Below, piece by piece: positions 1 to 7,061 of a DNA stretch of 12,939 nucleotides. This DNA is from Anaerolineae bacterium (GTDB taxonomy: Bacteria; Chloroflexota; Anaerolineae; JAAYZQ01): NCBI GenBank assembly GCA_016926595.1, contig JAFGOG010000557.1, forward strand, positions 1-12,939, written 5' to 3'. The notes beneath the pieces are model-generated. The model was not told the DNA's origin, searched no databases, and worked only from the letters and a program-made list of their open reading frames with translations. A program made the translations under genes and the position numbers. The number at the start of each line of letters is the position of its first letter. Positions within the stretch are counted from its first letter, which is position 1.

Positions 1-134
1 CCCCCTTCGCCTCGGCGCAGTGGGGACCGGTTGGTGATGCTACCACCGCCATCTGGAACGGCGCCCAGACGCCCGAAGAGGCCCTGGCCGCCGCCCAAAC
101 GGCCATCGAAGAAGCTATCGCGGGCATGAAATAG
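1..134 (+). CDS. C-terminal end of a MalE-type sugar ABC transporter substrate-binding protein (partial)
   Basis: Only the last 43 residues are present. The reading frame enters from the left edge (first full codon at base 3) and stops at TAG 132-134. The end reads as the typical C-terminal helices of a maltose/multiple-sugar binding protein: a segment with ATTAIWNG, then TPEEALAAAQ, then an amphipathic helix finishing in AGMK. Such proteins sit outside the membrane, usually as lipoproteins, and deliver sugar to the MalF-MalG permease. The family call rests on this short tail and on the MalF and MalG genes that follow directly, which together make it strong. The exact sugar is inferred from the amylolytic neighbours: maltose or maltodextrin is most likely. 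Confidence 0.85.
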   Translation, partial: PFASAQWGPVGDATTAIWNGAQTPEEALAAAQTAIEEAIAGMK

Positions 135-142
135 TCCCACCA

Positions 143-174
143 GGAGCGGGGAGAGGATTACCTCTCCCCGCTCC
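143..174 (+). promoter_or_regulatory. Perfect 14-bp hairpin between binding protein and malF
   Basis: The arms 143-156 (GGAGCGGGGAGAGG) and 161-174 are perfect complements around the 4-base loop ATTA. The hairpin starts 8 bases after the binding-protein stop and ends 17 bases before the malF Shine-Dalgarno sequence. No T-run follows (CTCTAATCG), so it is not a classic full terminator. At this place in sugar ABC operons a stable hairpin usually protects the 3' end of the binding-protein mRNA or partly attenuates transcription, so that more binding protein than permease is made. That role is inferred from position and structure. Confidence 0.75.
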
Positions 175-206
175 CTCTAATCGATTGCTACCAAAGGAGG
201 TGCAGT

Positions 207-1421
207 ATGGTTGGTTGGTCGGGACGCCGTCTGGCGCTGACCGTTCTGGCATTCATTGCCCCGACGCTGATCGGCATCGCCATCTTTAGCCTCTATCCCC
301 TGCTGCTCAACGTCTTTGTCTCCTTCACTGACAGGGGCAAGTTCCACCCGAATCCCGATTGCACTTCAACGGTCTGGAAGGTCATGGATCCTGCCTGCTG
401 GCGGGGTGAGGCGACCACAGGGCTGGCCACTCCCTACGGCTTTCAGGACCCGGCAACCAAGAACTACAGCGACCTATTGGGAGGGTTCTTTACCAAGGAC
501 GCGCTCATCGCCATCCTCTTCATCCTGATCGCACTCTTGCCCCTCATCATCGCTTGGGGCGTGAACCGCTACCTCGACCGCAGAGTGGACCGCCCCATCT
601 CGCCAGGCCCGGTCTGGCTCATCGGACTGGTCGGGACCCTGGTGCTGGGCTTTCTGGTGAACGTGCCGGACCAGTACGAGATGCTCCTCGACTCGGGCGA
701 CTTTATCATGGTCAATGTACGGACCATCCTATACGTCCTGCTCTGCATGCCGATCCTGTTTGTCCTGGGCCTGACCATGGCCCTGATCCTGAACAACAAG
801 TTCCTGCGGGGGGTGACCTTCTTCCGGGTGGCGCTGATTATCCCGTGGGCTGCCTCGACGGTGGCGATCATGATGACCCTGATCTGGCAGTTCTTCTTCC
901 GCGAACAGGGGACTATCAACCAGATCCTGAAGGTGTTCCTTGGGGACGTTCAGGGTCCGGCCTACCTCAACAAGACAGGCTGGGCCTGGTTCGTCGTTGT
1001 CCTCGTCCAGGTGTGGTACACCTACCCCTTCTTTATGGTCACCCTCCTGGGTGGCCTCCAGGGTATCTCTCTTGACCTGTACGAAGCGGCTGATGTGGAT
1101 GGCGCGAGCTGGTGGCAGCAGTTGACCAACATCACGCTGCCCCTGCTGCGGCCCGTCGCCCTGCCGATCATCGTCCTCAGCTCCCTGACCACCTACAAGA
1201 TCGACGCCATCATCTGGGCGCTGACGAAGGGTGGACCGACCGCCGGGGCCGGCAAGCCGGGCGCCACAGAGTTCGTTATGGTCCACGCCTACAAGCAAAT
1301 CTTTCAAACCCAGGCCTTTGGCCGCATGGGGGCATTCGCTGTGATCCTATTCATCTTCCTGTTTGCTGCCACGCTTTACAGCCTGCGACTCACGCGGATC
1401 ACGAAAGGAGCCTACGAATGA
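207..1421 (+). CDS. malF: MalF-type sugar ABC transporter permease
   Basis: This 404-residue inner-membrane protein pairs with MalG to form the channel of a maltose/maltodextrin ABC importer. About eight hydrophobic segments are visible (near 8-35, 98-117, 133-152, 172-195, 205-228, 259-285, 315-335, 378-398), as in MalF rather than the six-helix UgpA type. The cytoplasmic EAA loop that docks the ATPase is at residues 293-312 (EAADVDG, then ITLP). The loop between helices 3 and 4, which forms the large P2 domain in E. coli MalF, is only about 20 residues, explaining the shorter length (404 versus 514). Instead, the loop after helix 1 is about 60 residues with two cysteines (C52, C64). The start has an ideal AAAGGAGG at 193-200. 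The 3' end overlaps malG as ATGA. No ATPase gene is in the window, so MalK/MsmX is probably encoded elsewhere or left of the window. Confidence 0.93.
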   Translation: MVGWSGRRLALTVLAFIAPTLIGIAIFSLYPLLLNVFVSFTDRGKFHPNPDCTSTVWKVMDPACWRGEATTGLATPYGFQDPATKNYSDLLGGFFTKDALIAILFILIALLPLIIAWGVNRYLDRRVDRPISPGPVWLIGLVGTLVLGFLVNVPDQYEMLLDSGDFIMVNVRTILYVLLCMPILFVLGLTMALILNNKFLRGVTFFRVALIIPWAASTVAIMMTLIWQFFFREQGTINQILKVFLGDVQGPAYLNKTGWAWFVVVLVQVWYTYPFFMVTLLGGLQGISLDLYEAADVDGASWWQQLTNITLPLLRPVALPIIVLSSLTTYKIDAIIWALTKGGPTAGAGKPGATEFVMVHAYKQIFQTQAFGRMGAFAVILFIFLFAATLYSLRLTRITKGAYE

Positions 1422-2263
1422 ACCGGCCACCAAGAATCGGCGCCAAGGTTGTCATGTATGTCGTTCTGGTGTTGATGACCCTGCTCGCCCTCTACCCGAT
1501 ATGGTTTGCCATACTGGCTTCTGGGCGGCCGGGCCAACGCCTCTATACCTTCAACCTGGGGGGAATGTTTGTTCCCACCGAGTGGACCTGGCAGAACTAC
1601 CAGACCCTGCTGGGCAATACGGCCTTCCTCACCTGGATCAAGAACAGTCTCGTTGTGGCGACGCTGACCTCCATTGCTTCGGTGTCCCTTGGCACTACGG
1701 GGGCGTTTGCCTTTTCCCGCTTCAAGTTCCGCGGCCGCGAGGCTGGGCTGATCCTGTTCCTGGCCATCCAGGCGTTTCCGGGGATCCTGGCCCTGGTCCC
1801 GATCGCCCAGATCCTGAGCGCCCTAGGGCTGTACCGCAACCTTTTTGGCCTGGTCATCGCTTACATGGCCGGTCAGCTCGTCTTTGCCACCTGGATGCTC
1901 AAGGGCTTTTTCGACACGATCCCGATCGACCTGGAAGAGGCCGGCCTGATCGACGGCTGCGGGCCGATCCAGTCGTTCGTGCACATCGCCCTGCCACTGG
2001 CCCGCCCGGCCCTGGCAATCACCGCCCTCTTTGGATTCATGGCCGGCTGGGGCGAGTTCTTCCTGGCCAACATCCTCATCCCCGCACCCGACGCCAAAAA
2101 GACGGTCATGGTCGGCATGTTCCAGATGGCTGGCGAGGTCAATATCCCGTGGGGCCAGTTCGCCGCCGGGGCGGTGATGGTCATCATCCCCATCGTCCTG
2201 GTTTTTCTCTGGCTCCAACGCTACCTGGAAGCCGGCCTCACCGTAGGAGGCGTCAAGGGCTAG
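1418..2263 (+). CDS. malG: MalG-type sugar ABC transporter permease
   Basis: This is a 281-residue second permease half, close to the usual MalG length (about 280-296). The start is ATG 1418, overlapping the malF stop by four bases (ATGA) and preceded by AAAGGAG at 1404-1410. An open frame continues upstream inside malF but is not the gene. Six membrane segments are visible, near 10-30, 73-98, 108-130, 141-162, 196-216 and 250-270. The ATPase-docking EAA loop is at residues 173-193 (EEAGLIDG, then IALP). The C-terminus GLTVGGVKG is typical of MalG proteins and is thought to contact the ATPase. The first external loop contains NYQTLLGNT and the family-typical PTEWTWQNY. The ATGA overlap implies translational coupling and a 1:1 ratio with MalF. 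Confidence 0.95.
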   Translation: MNRPPRIGAKVVMYVVLVLMTLLALYPIWFAILASGRPGQRLYTFNLGGMFVPTEWTWQNYQTLLGNTAFLTWIKNSLVVATLTSIASVSLGTTGAFAFSRFKFRGREAGLILFLAIQAFPGILALVPIAQILSALGLYRNLFGLVIAYMAGQLVFATWMLKGFFDTIPIDLEEAGLIDGCGPIQSFVHIALPLARPALAITALFGFMAGWGEFFLANILIPAPDAKKTVMVGMFQMAGEVNIPWGQFAAGAVMVIIPIVLVFLWLQRYLEAGLTVGGVKG

Positions 2264-2331
2264 TCGCTAACAGGTTCGCCTTGGAGATACGATCCGCCCT
2301 GGCCTGGCCAGGAATCTGTCATCGTCAGATC

Positions 2332-2364
2332 AGTGTAGGGCAAGCCAGCCGCTTGCCCTACACT
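2332..2364. repeat. Perfect inverted repeat (14-bp arms) in the malG-esterase gap
   Basis: The arms 2332-2345 (AGTGTAGGGCAAGC) and 2351-2364 are perfect complements around the loop CAGCC. It occupies the 116-base gap between malG and the esterase gene and ends 16 bases before the esterase start. No T-run follows on either strand, so it is not an obvious intrinsic terminator. The form (a short GC-rich palindrome with GGCAAGC arms in an operon gap) resembles REP- or MITE-like dispersed palindromes seen in many Chloroflexota genomes. Whether it recurs in this genome cannot be seen here. The rest of the gap (2264-2331) shows only a small CCTGGCCAGG palindrome at 2303-2312. Confidence 0.7.
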
Positions 2365-2379
2365 AGTATGGAGCCTTGA

Positions 2380-3222
2380 GTGGAAAATTCCGCTTTGGGT
2401 TTGCTTGGAACCCTAAACCATCACCCATCGTTCACCTCCAGGTTCGTCGACCCTCGACCTGTCGACGTCTGGCTGCCGCCCGGCTATGACGCGCAAGCGG
2501 GCGCCCGCCGCTTTGCGGTCATTTACATGCACGACGGGCAGAACCTGTTCGACCCTAACAAGGCCTATGCCGGCGTGGACTGGGGCATCGACGAGGCCAT
2601 CGTCCGCCTCTCTCAAAAGGGTGTCATCCAGGAAGCGATCGTGGTTGGCATCTGGAACACAGAAAAGCGCTGGCGTGAATACATGCCGCAGAAGGCGTTG
2701 GACGGACCACAGGCAGCGAGCATTAGGGAAAGCGCGGCGGAAGAGCTGGAAGGCGGTCCGATCTCCGATCTCTACCTGAGGTTCATGATCGAAGAGGTCA
2801 AGCCGTTCGTCGACAGCGAGTATCGGACCCTGCCTGGACGGGAGAACACGGGGGTGATGGGATCGAGCATGGGCGCTCTGATTTCTCTCTACGCCCTGTG
2901 TGAATACCCGGAAACGTTCGGCGGGGCCGCCTGCCTGTCCACGCATTGGCCGGCCGCGGGCGAAGCCTTGATAGCCTACCTGGTCCGGGCGCTGCCGCGC
3001 CCAGGCCAGCACAGGCTCTACTTTGACTATGGCACCGAGGATGTGGACGCGCCGTATGAACCGTACCAGGTGCGGGCCGACGCAGTGGTTCGAGCAGCCG
3101 GCTATAGGGAAGGGGTCGACTGGATGACGTGCAAGTTCCCCGGCGCCGGGCATTCGGAGGAAGCCTGGCGCAAACGGGTGCACATCCCGCTGCAATTCCT
3201 ACTGGAAGGACGGCCCGATTAG
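2380..3222 (+). CDS. Putative esterase, alpha/beta-hydrolase fold (esterase D/Fes-like)
   Basis: This 280-residue protein has the layout of the PF00756-type esterases (Fes, esterase D, CE1-like). It has an N-terminal strand region with the DVWLPPGY segment, the hallmark HDGQNLFDP at about 51-59, and the nucleophile elbow GSSMG with Ser163. A likely acid residue is in DYGTEDVD (D216 or D221), and the catalytic His258 is in GAGHSEEAW. No signal peptide is seen, so it is probably cytoplasmic. The start GTG 2380 follows an in-frame stop (TGA 2377-2379) and has GGAG at 2370-2373 with suitable spacing; TTG codons shortly downstream are weaker choices. The stop lies one base before the GH13 start, so the two are surely co-translated. 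Its place between a maltodextrin importer and an amylase suggests removal of acyl groups from imported sugars, but the substrate is not readable from sequence. Confidence 0.88.
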   Translation: MENSALGLLGTLNHHPSFTSRFVDPRPVDVWLPPGYDAQAGARRFAVIYMHDGQNLFDPNKAYAGVDWGIDEAIVRLSQKGVIQEAIVVGIWNTEKRWREYMPQKALDGPQAASIRESAAEELEGGPISDLYLRFMIEEVKPFVDSEYRTLPGRENTGVMGSSMGALISLYALCEYPETFGGAACLSTHWPAAGEALIAYLVRALPRPGQHRLYFDYGTEDVDAPYEPYQVRADAVVRAAGYREGVDWMTCKFPGAGHSEEAWRKRVHIPLQFLLEGRPD

Positions 3223-3223
3223 G

Positions 3224-4834
3224 ATGGAAGAGTTTATCTTTGGCACGCTCGCCACCGACGAGCTGAAACTGGTGCACCACCGCGCCGCCCGACGCGGCCT
3301 GCAACACGCCCACGACCTCAGCCCGCGCGACCCACTGCCCGGCGAGCCGGTGACCTTGACCGTGCACGCTGGCCCTGACCTCGACGCCAGGCACGTCGCC
3401 TGCTACTATACCGTCGACGGCACACAGCCGCACGGCGCCCGGGGCGTGGCCCACAACGGCCGCGTCCTGCTCCTTGAGCCCGCCGGGATCGGCTGGGACA
3501 CGCTGGTGTGGGGGTACGCCGCCGCCTGGCAGGGTACCCTGCCGGCCCAACCGGAGGGCACCGTGGTGCGTTACCAGATCGGCGCCTGGGCCGGCGAGGA
3601 GGCCGAGACCTTTGCCGACTGGCCCGACGTCCAGGCCACCGCCGAGCAGGCCGCCAGCGCCTTTTTCCACAAGGAGGCCGTACCTGCCGCGCCGCCCGGC
3701 GACCCGGGACAGCGCCACACATTTGCCCTGGGCGTCGATCGCCTGGCGCCACCGGCGTGGTCCAGGCAGGCGGTCATCTACCAGGTGTTTGTCGACCGCT
3801 TTTACCCCGGCGCCGGCCGCGACTGGCTCCAGACCACCGATCTGCGCGGCTTTTGCGGGGGCACCCTGTGGGGCGTGGCCGAAAAACTGGACTATGTGGC
3901 CGAGCTGGGCGCCAACTGCCTGTGGCTCAGCCCGATCTTTCCCAGCCCGTCCCACCATGGCTATGACGCGACCGATCTAATGCACGTCGAGCCGCGGCTG
4001 GGTGGAGAAGATGCGCTGCACGCCCTGGTCGAGCAGGCCCACGCCCGCGGCATCCGGGTGCTGCTTGACCTGGTCTGCAACCACATCTCCAACGAGCACC
4101 CCTTCTTTCGCCAGGCCTGCTCCGACCCGGCCAGCCCATACCGGTCCTGGTTCACGTTCGACGACTCGGAGATCGGCTATCGCACCTTTTTCGGCGTGCG
4201 ATCTATGCCCCAGGTGGACCTGGCCAACCCGGCGGCCCGCGCCTGGATGATCGACACCGCCCGCTATTGGCTGCGCGAGCTTGACGTAGATGGCTACCGT
4301 CTCGACTATGCCAACGGGCCTGGACCCGACTTTTGGACCGATTTCTGGGCCGCCTGCAAGGCGGAAAAGCCCGACTGCTACTGCTTTGGAGAGATAGTAG
4401 ACGCCCCAGCGGTCCAGCGCACCTACGCCGGCCGGCTCGACGGCTGTCTCGACTTTTTCGCCGGCGATGCCCTGCGCCGCACCTTTGCCCTGGGCCGGTG
4501 GACCGATGACCACCTGATGCGCTTCCTGGAACGCCACGTAGCCTACTTCCCGGACAGCTTTTTGATGCCCACCTTCCTCGACAACCACGACATGGACCGC
4601 TTTCTCTACCTGGCAGGCGGCGACAAGGATGCGCTGCGCCGCGCCGCCGCCGCCCAGATGCGGCTGCCCGGCCCGCCCATCATCTACTATGGGACCGAGG
4701 TCGGGCTCAGCCAGACCCGCACCACCCGGGAGGGCATGGGCCTGCACGTCAGCCGCGTGCCGATGATCTGGGGCGCCGAACAGGACCAGGGACTGTTGGC
4801 CTATTACAAGGCGCTGATCAGAGAGCGTAAATGA
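3224..4834 (+). CDS. GH13 alpha-amylase-family hydrolase (neopullulanase/cyclomaltodextrinase-like), apparently without domain C
   Basis: This 536-residue enzyme likely cleaves alpha-1,4 (perhaps alpha-1,6) bonds of imported maltodextrins in the cytoplasm, as no signal peptide is present. Residues 1-180 form a beta-sandwich-like N-domain (YYTVDG, VRYQIGAWAG). The catalytic barrel starts near AVIYQVFVDRF. All four GH13 regions are intact: DLVCNH (D282, N286, H287), GYRLDYANG (R359, nucleophile D361), CFGEIVD (acid/base E390) and FLDNHD (H455, D456). The region-V equivalent is MPQVDLANP. The protein ends in LLAYYKALIRERK, just where family members run from the barrel's last helix into the roughly 80-residue domain C, so that domain is absent. 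The stop overlaps the next start (ATGA), and the new frame encodes a membrane protein, so no simple frameshift restores it. The start ATG 3224 lies one base after the esterase stop, with only a weak SD. The exact specificity is uncertain. Confidence 0.93.
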   Translation: MEEFIFGTLATDELKLVHHRAARRGLQHAHDLSPRDPLPGEPVTLTVHAGPDLDARHVACYYTVDGTQPHGARGVAHNGRVLLLEPAGIGWDTLVWGYAAAWQGTLPAQPEGTVVRYQIGAWAGEEAETFADWPDVQATAEQAASAFFHKEAVPAAPPGDPGQRHTFALGVDRLAPPAWSRQAVIYQVFVDRFYPGAGRDWLQTTDLRGFCGGTLWGVAEKLDYVAELGANCLWLSPIFPSPSHHGYDATDLMHVEPRLGGEDALHALVEQAHARGIRVLLDLVCNHISNEHPFFRQACSDPASPYRSWFTFDDSEIGYRTFFGVRSMPQVDLANPAARAWMIDTARYWLRELDVDGYRLDYANGPGPDFWTDFWAACKAEKPDCYCFGEIVDAPAVQRTYAGRLDGCLDFFAGDALRRTFALGRWTDDHLMRFLERHVAYFPDSFLMPTFLDNHDMDRFLYLAGGDKDALRRAAAAQMRLPGPPIIYYGTEVGLSQTRTTREGMGLHVSRVPMIWGAEQDQGLLAYYKALIRERK

Positions 4835-6975
4835 CCGCGACCACCGGAAAGGGCAACCGCACCTGGCTCTTGGCGCTGATCGGCATTGTGCTTGTCGCCG
4901 CGCTGCTGCGGGGCTGGGCGGTTCTGCGGCTGCCCCTGGACTATGACGAACCGGTCTACCTGCGAGCCGGCTTTGACTATGCCAGGGTGTTGAGGGCCGG
5001 CGACTGGAACGGCGTGATCGACTATGCCGCCAACCGGGAGCATCCCGCCCTGGTCAAGCTGCTTTATGGTCTGGCGCTGTTGGTTCTCGGGCCGGATACC
5101 ACCTGGACTATTGGGCTGTACGCGACGCGGGCCCTTTCTGCCCTATTCGGCGCCCTGGCGGTTCTGGCGCTGGCTCTGCTCAACCCGCTGGCAGGAGGTC
5201 TGATGGCGGTGCACACGCTGGCCATCAAGTATACTGGCCAGGCCTACCTGGAGGCGCTGCCCCACCTGGCCTCGCTGTGCGCTGTGTTGGCCCTCGTCCG
5301 TTCTCAACCAGCCGGCCAAGAGCAGGATCGCAGGCTGCCCGACGCCTGGTTCTGGCTTTCAGCGCTGGCCTTGGGCGTCACGGCGGCGGGCAAGTTCACC
5401 TATATGCCCGTCGCGCTTGTCGTCCTTTACCTCGCCTTCTTCGAAAAGCGGGTCAAGTGGTACCATCTGCTGCTCTACTTGGCCGTCTCGGTTGCCACTT
5501 TCTGTCTGCTCAACCCGACACTCTGGCACGAGTCGGCTGCCCGCCTGTACAATTCGTTGTTCTTTCACGTTGGCTACTCCCAAGGCGCCGACGTCGATCT
5601 GGCCGGTCTGCCGTGGTACCAACCGCTCTTCTGGATCTCCCGCTCCGCACCCTCCGCCTGGCATCCCGACGTTTTTTTCTACCCCGGCGTCGACGGGGTG
5701 ATCTTTCTCTTGGCTCTGGCCGGCCTCTACTGGGAATGGCGCGAGCGCCGCTGGGTGGTCGTATGGGTTGCTACCAGCCTGCTCTTCCTGCTCGTGTGGC
5801 CCACCAAATGGCCGCAGTACACACTGGTCCTGACCCCCGCGCTGTGCCTGGCCGCAGCGTCGGCATTGGCCCACGCCTACCGCTGGCTCAAGGAACAGGA
5901 GATCTACTGGGCCTGGTTCCGGCAGATGGTCCCCAACCCGCCGCGGTCTTTTTGGATCATCTCGGGCTTGCTCGTCGTGGCGATCGCCGTAGGCTATACG
6001 GCGGCGACCCTGCAACTGACGATGGGACGGATCAACTGGTCCCATTTCACCAGCAGCAGCACGCTGCTGCCCAGCAATACCGTGTACGACATTGTGGCCG
6101 CGCCGGGCAACGAGATGGTCCTGGCTACCGACCACGGCGTGGCCTTTTGGTCGCCGCCGGAAGCCACCGACCTGCCGGACCGTTGGACCCTCTTTACCAC
6201 AGAAAACTCTTCGCTGGCGCACAACAGTGTTCGGGCCCTAGCCCGCGACCGCTCTGGCCGCCTGTGGTTTGGCACAGAACAGGGCCTGAATTCCTACGAT
6301 GGATCCGAATGGGAAACCTACCGGGCCGGCGACCTGGGACTGCTGGGGGATATGGTGTACGCCCTAGCAGTGGGCAGTGATGGTCGCCTGTGGGTGGGCA
6401 CCGAAACGGGCGCGGCGGTCCTGGATGGGCGGGCATGGACTCCGCTGACTGCCACGACCTCTGGCCTGGCCGGCGACCGGGTACTGGCACTGGCCGTGGA
6501 GGCCGGAGCCGGAGGCGACCGGGTGTGGTTCGGCACCAACGCCGGCGTCAGCCGTCTTGACACCGCCACCGGCGAGTGGACGAGCTTTCCGAAGGATTTT
6601 GATCCGGCCTGGAGCAGCGTGATCGAGCTGGTGTTCGACTCCAGCGGGCGGCTGTGGGCCGGGACGGCAGGCGGCGGGCTTGGCTTGTGGGACGGTGCGG
6701 CCTGGAGATTTTACCGCACCGGCAACTCGGACATCCCGTTCAACACGGTGAACACCGTCGCCGAAGTCAGGCCGGGCATCTTGTGGGTTGGGGTAGCCCG
6801 GCCAGCCGAGGTGGGCGGCGAGCTGGTCGAGTTTGACGGCCAGACGTGGAAGGTTTACGATAACTGGTCTGGCTTTTCCGGCGCCGAGCCGACGACCATA
6901 TCCCAGGATACCGAAGGAAGGTGGTGGGTCGGCACCCGCTCTGCCGGCGTGGATATTTACCGCGGCCGGCAGTGA
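4831..6975 (+). CDS. GT-C membrane glycosyltransferase (ArnT/PMT-like) fused to a C-terminal seven-bladed propeller
   Basis: This protein has 714 residues in two parts. Residues 1 to about 393 hold roughly ten hydrophobic segments (first at 11-33, last at about 372-393). The first outer loop carries the GT-C signature acidic pair D39-E40 (LDYDEPVYL) and an EHPAL motif at 70-74, as in polyprenyl-phosphate-sugar-dependent transferases of the ArnT/PMT/PF13231 group. Such enzymes move a sugar from a lipid carrier to an acceptor on the outer face of the membrane. Residues 416-714 are repeats of the two-component-regulator propeller type (PF07494-like), following directly after the last membrane helix. 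The start ATG overlaps the GH13 stop by four bases, with only a poor SD (AGAGAG), so coupling is likely. Such propellers usually belong to sensor kinases, and no kinase is present here. A sensory or glycan-binding role for the propeller is inference. Confidence 0.85.
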   Translation: MTATTGKGNRTWLLALIGIVLVAALLRGWAVLRLPLDYDEPVYLRAGFDYARVLRAGDWNGVIDYAANREHPALVKLLYGLALLVLGPDTTWTIGLYATRALSALFGALAVLALALLNPLAGGLMAVHTLAIKYTGQAYLEALPHLASLCAVLALVRSQPAGQEQDRRLPDAWFWLSALALGVTAAGKFTYMPVALVVLYLAFFEKRVKWYHLLLYLAVSVATFCLLNPTLWHESAARLYNSLFFHVGYSQGADVDLAGLPWYQPLFWISRSAPSAWHPDVFFYPGVDGVIFLLALAGLYWEWRERRWVVVWVATSLLFLLVWPTKWPQYTLVLTPALCLAAASALAHAYRWLKEQEIYWAWFRQMVPNPPRSFWIISGLLVVAIAVGYTAATLQLTMGRINWSHFTSSSTLLPSNTVYDIVAAPGNEMVLATDHGVAFWSPPEATDLPDRWTLFTTENSSLAHNSVRALARDRSGRLWFGTEQGLNSYDGSEWETYRAGDLGLLGDMVYALAVGSDGRLWVGTETGAAVLDGRAWTPLTATTSGLAGDRVLALAVEAGAGGDRVWFGTNAGVSRLDTATGEWTSFPKDFDPAWSSVIELVFDSSGRLWAGTAGGGLGLWDGAAWRFYRTGNSDIPFNTVNTVAEVRPGILWVGVARPAEVGGELVEFDGQTWKVYDNWSGFSGAEPTTISQDTEGRWWVGTRSAGVDIYRGRQ
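6076..6972 (+). repeat. Seven propeller blades (Reg_prop-like) within the glycosyltransferase
   Basis: Seven successive units of 42-48 residues each carry the blade signature SGRLWVGT or a variant. The Trp of the signature falls at residues 479, 521, 566, 609, 652 and 699 (GRLWFGT, GRLWVGT, DRVWFGT, GRLWAGT, GILWVGV, GRWWVGT). The first, degenerate blade has NEMVLAT, with Leu431 in the Trp position. Each unit then has a turn such as GLNSYDGSEW. Seven units are enough for one closed beta-propeller. The repeats have diverged from one another, so there is no recent duplication. Confidence 0.85.
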
Positions 6976-6990
6976 GTCGCCACCAAGCCG

Positions 6991-7032
6991 CTCGCCCGGC
7001 TTCCTCTCCCTTGGGGGAGTAGGTAGGGCGAG
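6991..7032. repeat. Inverted repeat in the gap before the GH57 gene
   Basis: The 86-base gap 6976-7061 holds CTCGCCC (6991-6997) complementary to GGGCGAG (7026-7032). Inside it is a smaller CTCCC...GGGAG pair around TTGGG (about 7006-7019). The stem is interrupted and no T-run follows, so termination is doubtful. Sequences of the CCTCTCCCTTGGGGGAG style are common intergenic palindromes in Chloroflexota and other GC-rich genomes. No convincing promoter is seen in the rest of the gap. The GH57 ribosome binding site is at 7052-7057. Confidence 0.45.
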
Positions 7033-7061
7033 GGGGATGACTAGATCAAAGAAGGAGAGGA

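Noticed and set aside
1112..1417. Extension of the malG frame 306 bases upstream into malF
   Set aside because: The extra residues are Ala/His/Arg-rich shadow sequence. ATG 1418 has a good Shine-Dalgarno sequence and gives the normal MalG N-terminus.
2303..2312. Small palindrome CCTGGCCAGG
   Set aside because: At ten bases in GC-rich DNA it is expected by chance and shows no link to a promoter.
1363..2379. A 338-codon frame overlapping malG and ending with the palindrome
   Set aside because: It is a shadow of malG in another frame. Its tail GQASRLPYT comes only from translating the inverted repeat at 2332-2364.
2413..3958. Long minus-strand frames opposite the esterase and GH13 genes
   Set aside because: Their products lack domain features, while the plus-strand genes carry full catalytic motifs. 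They are shadows.
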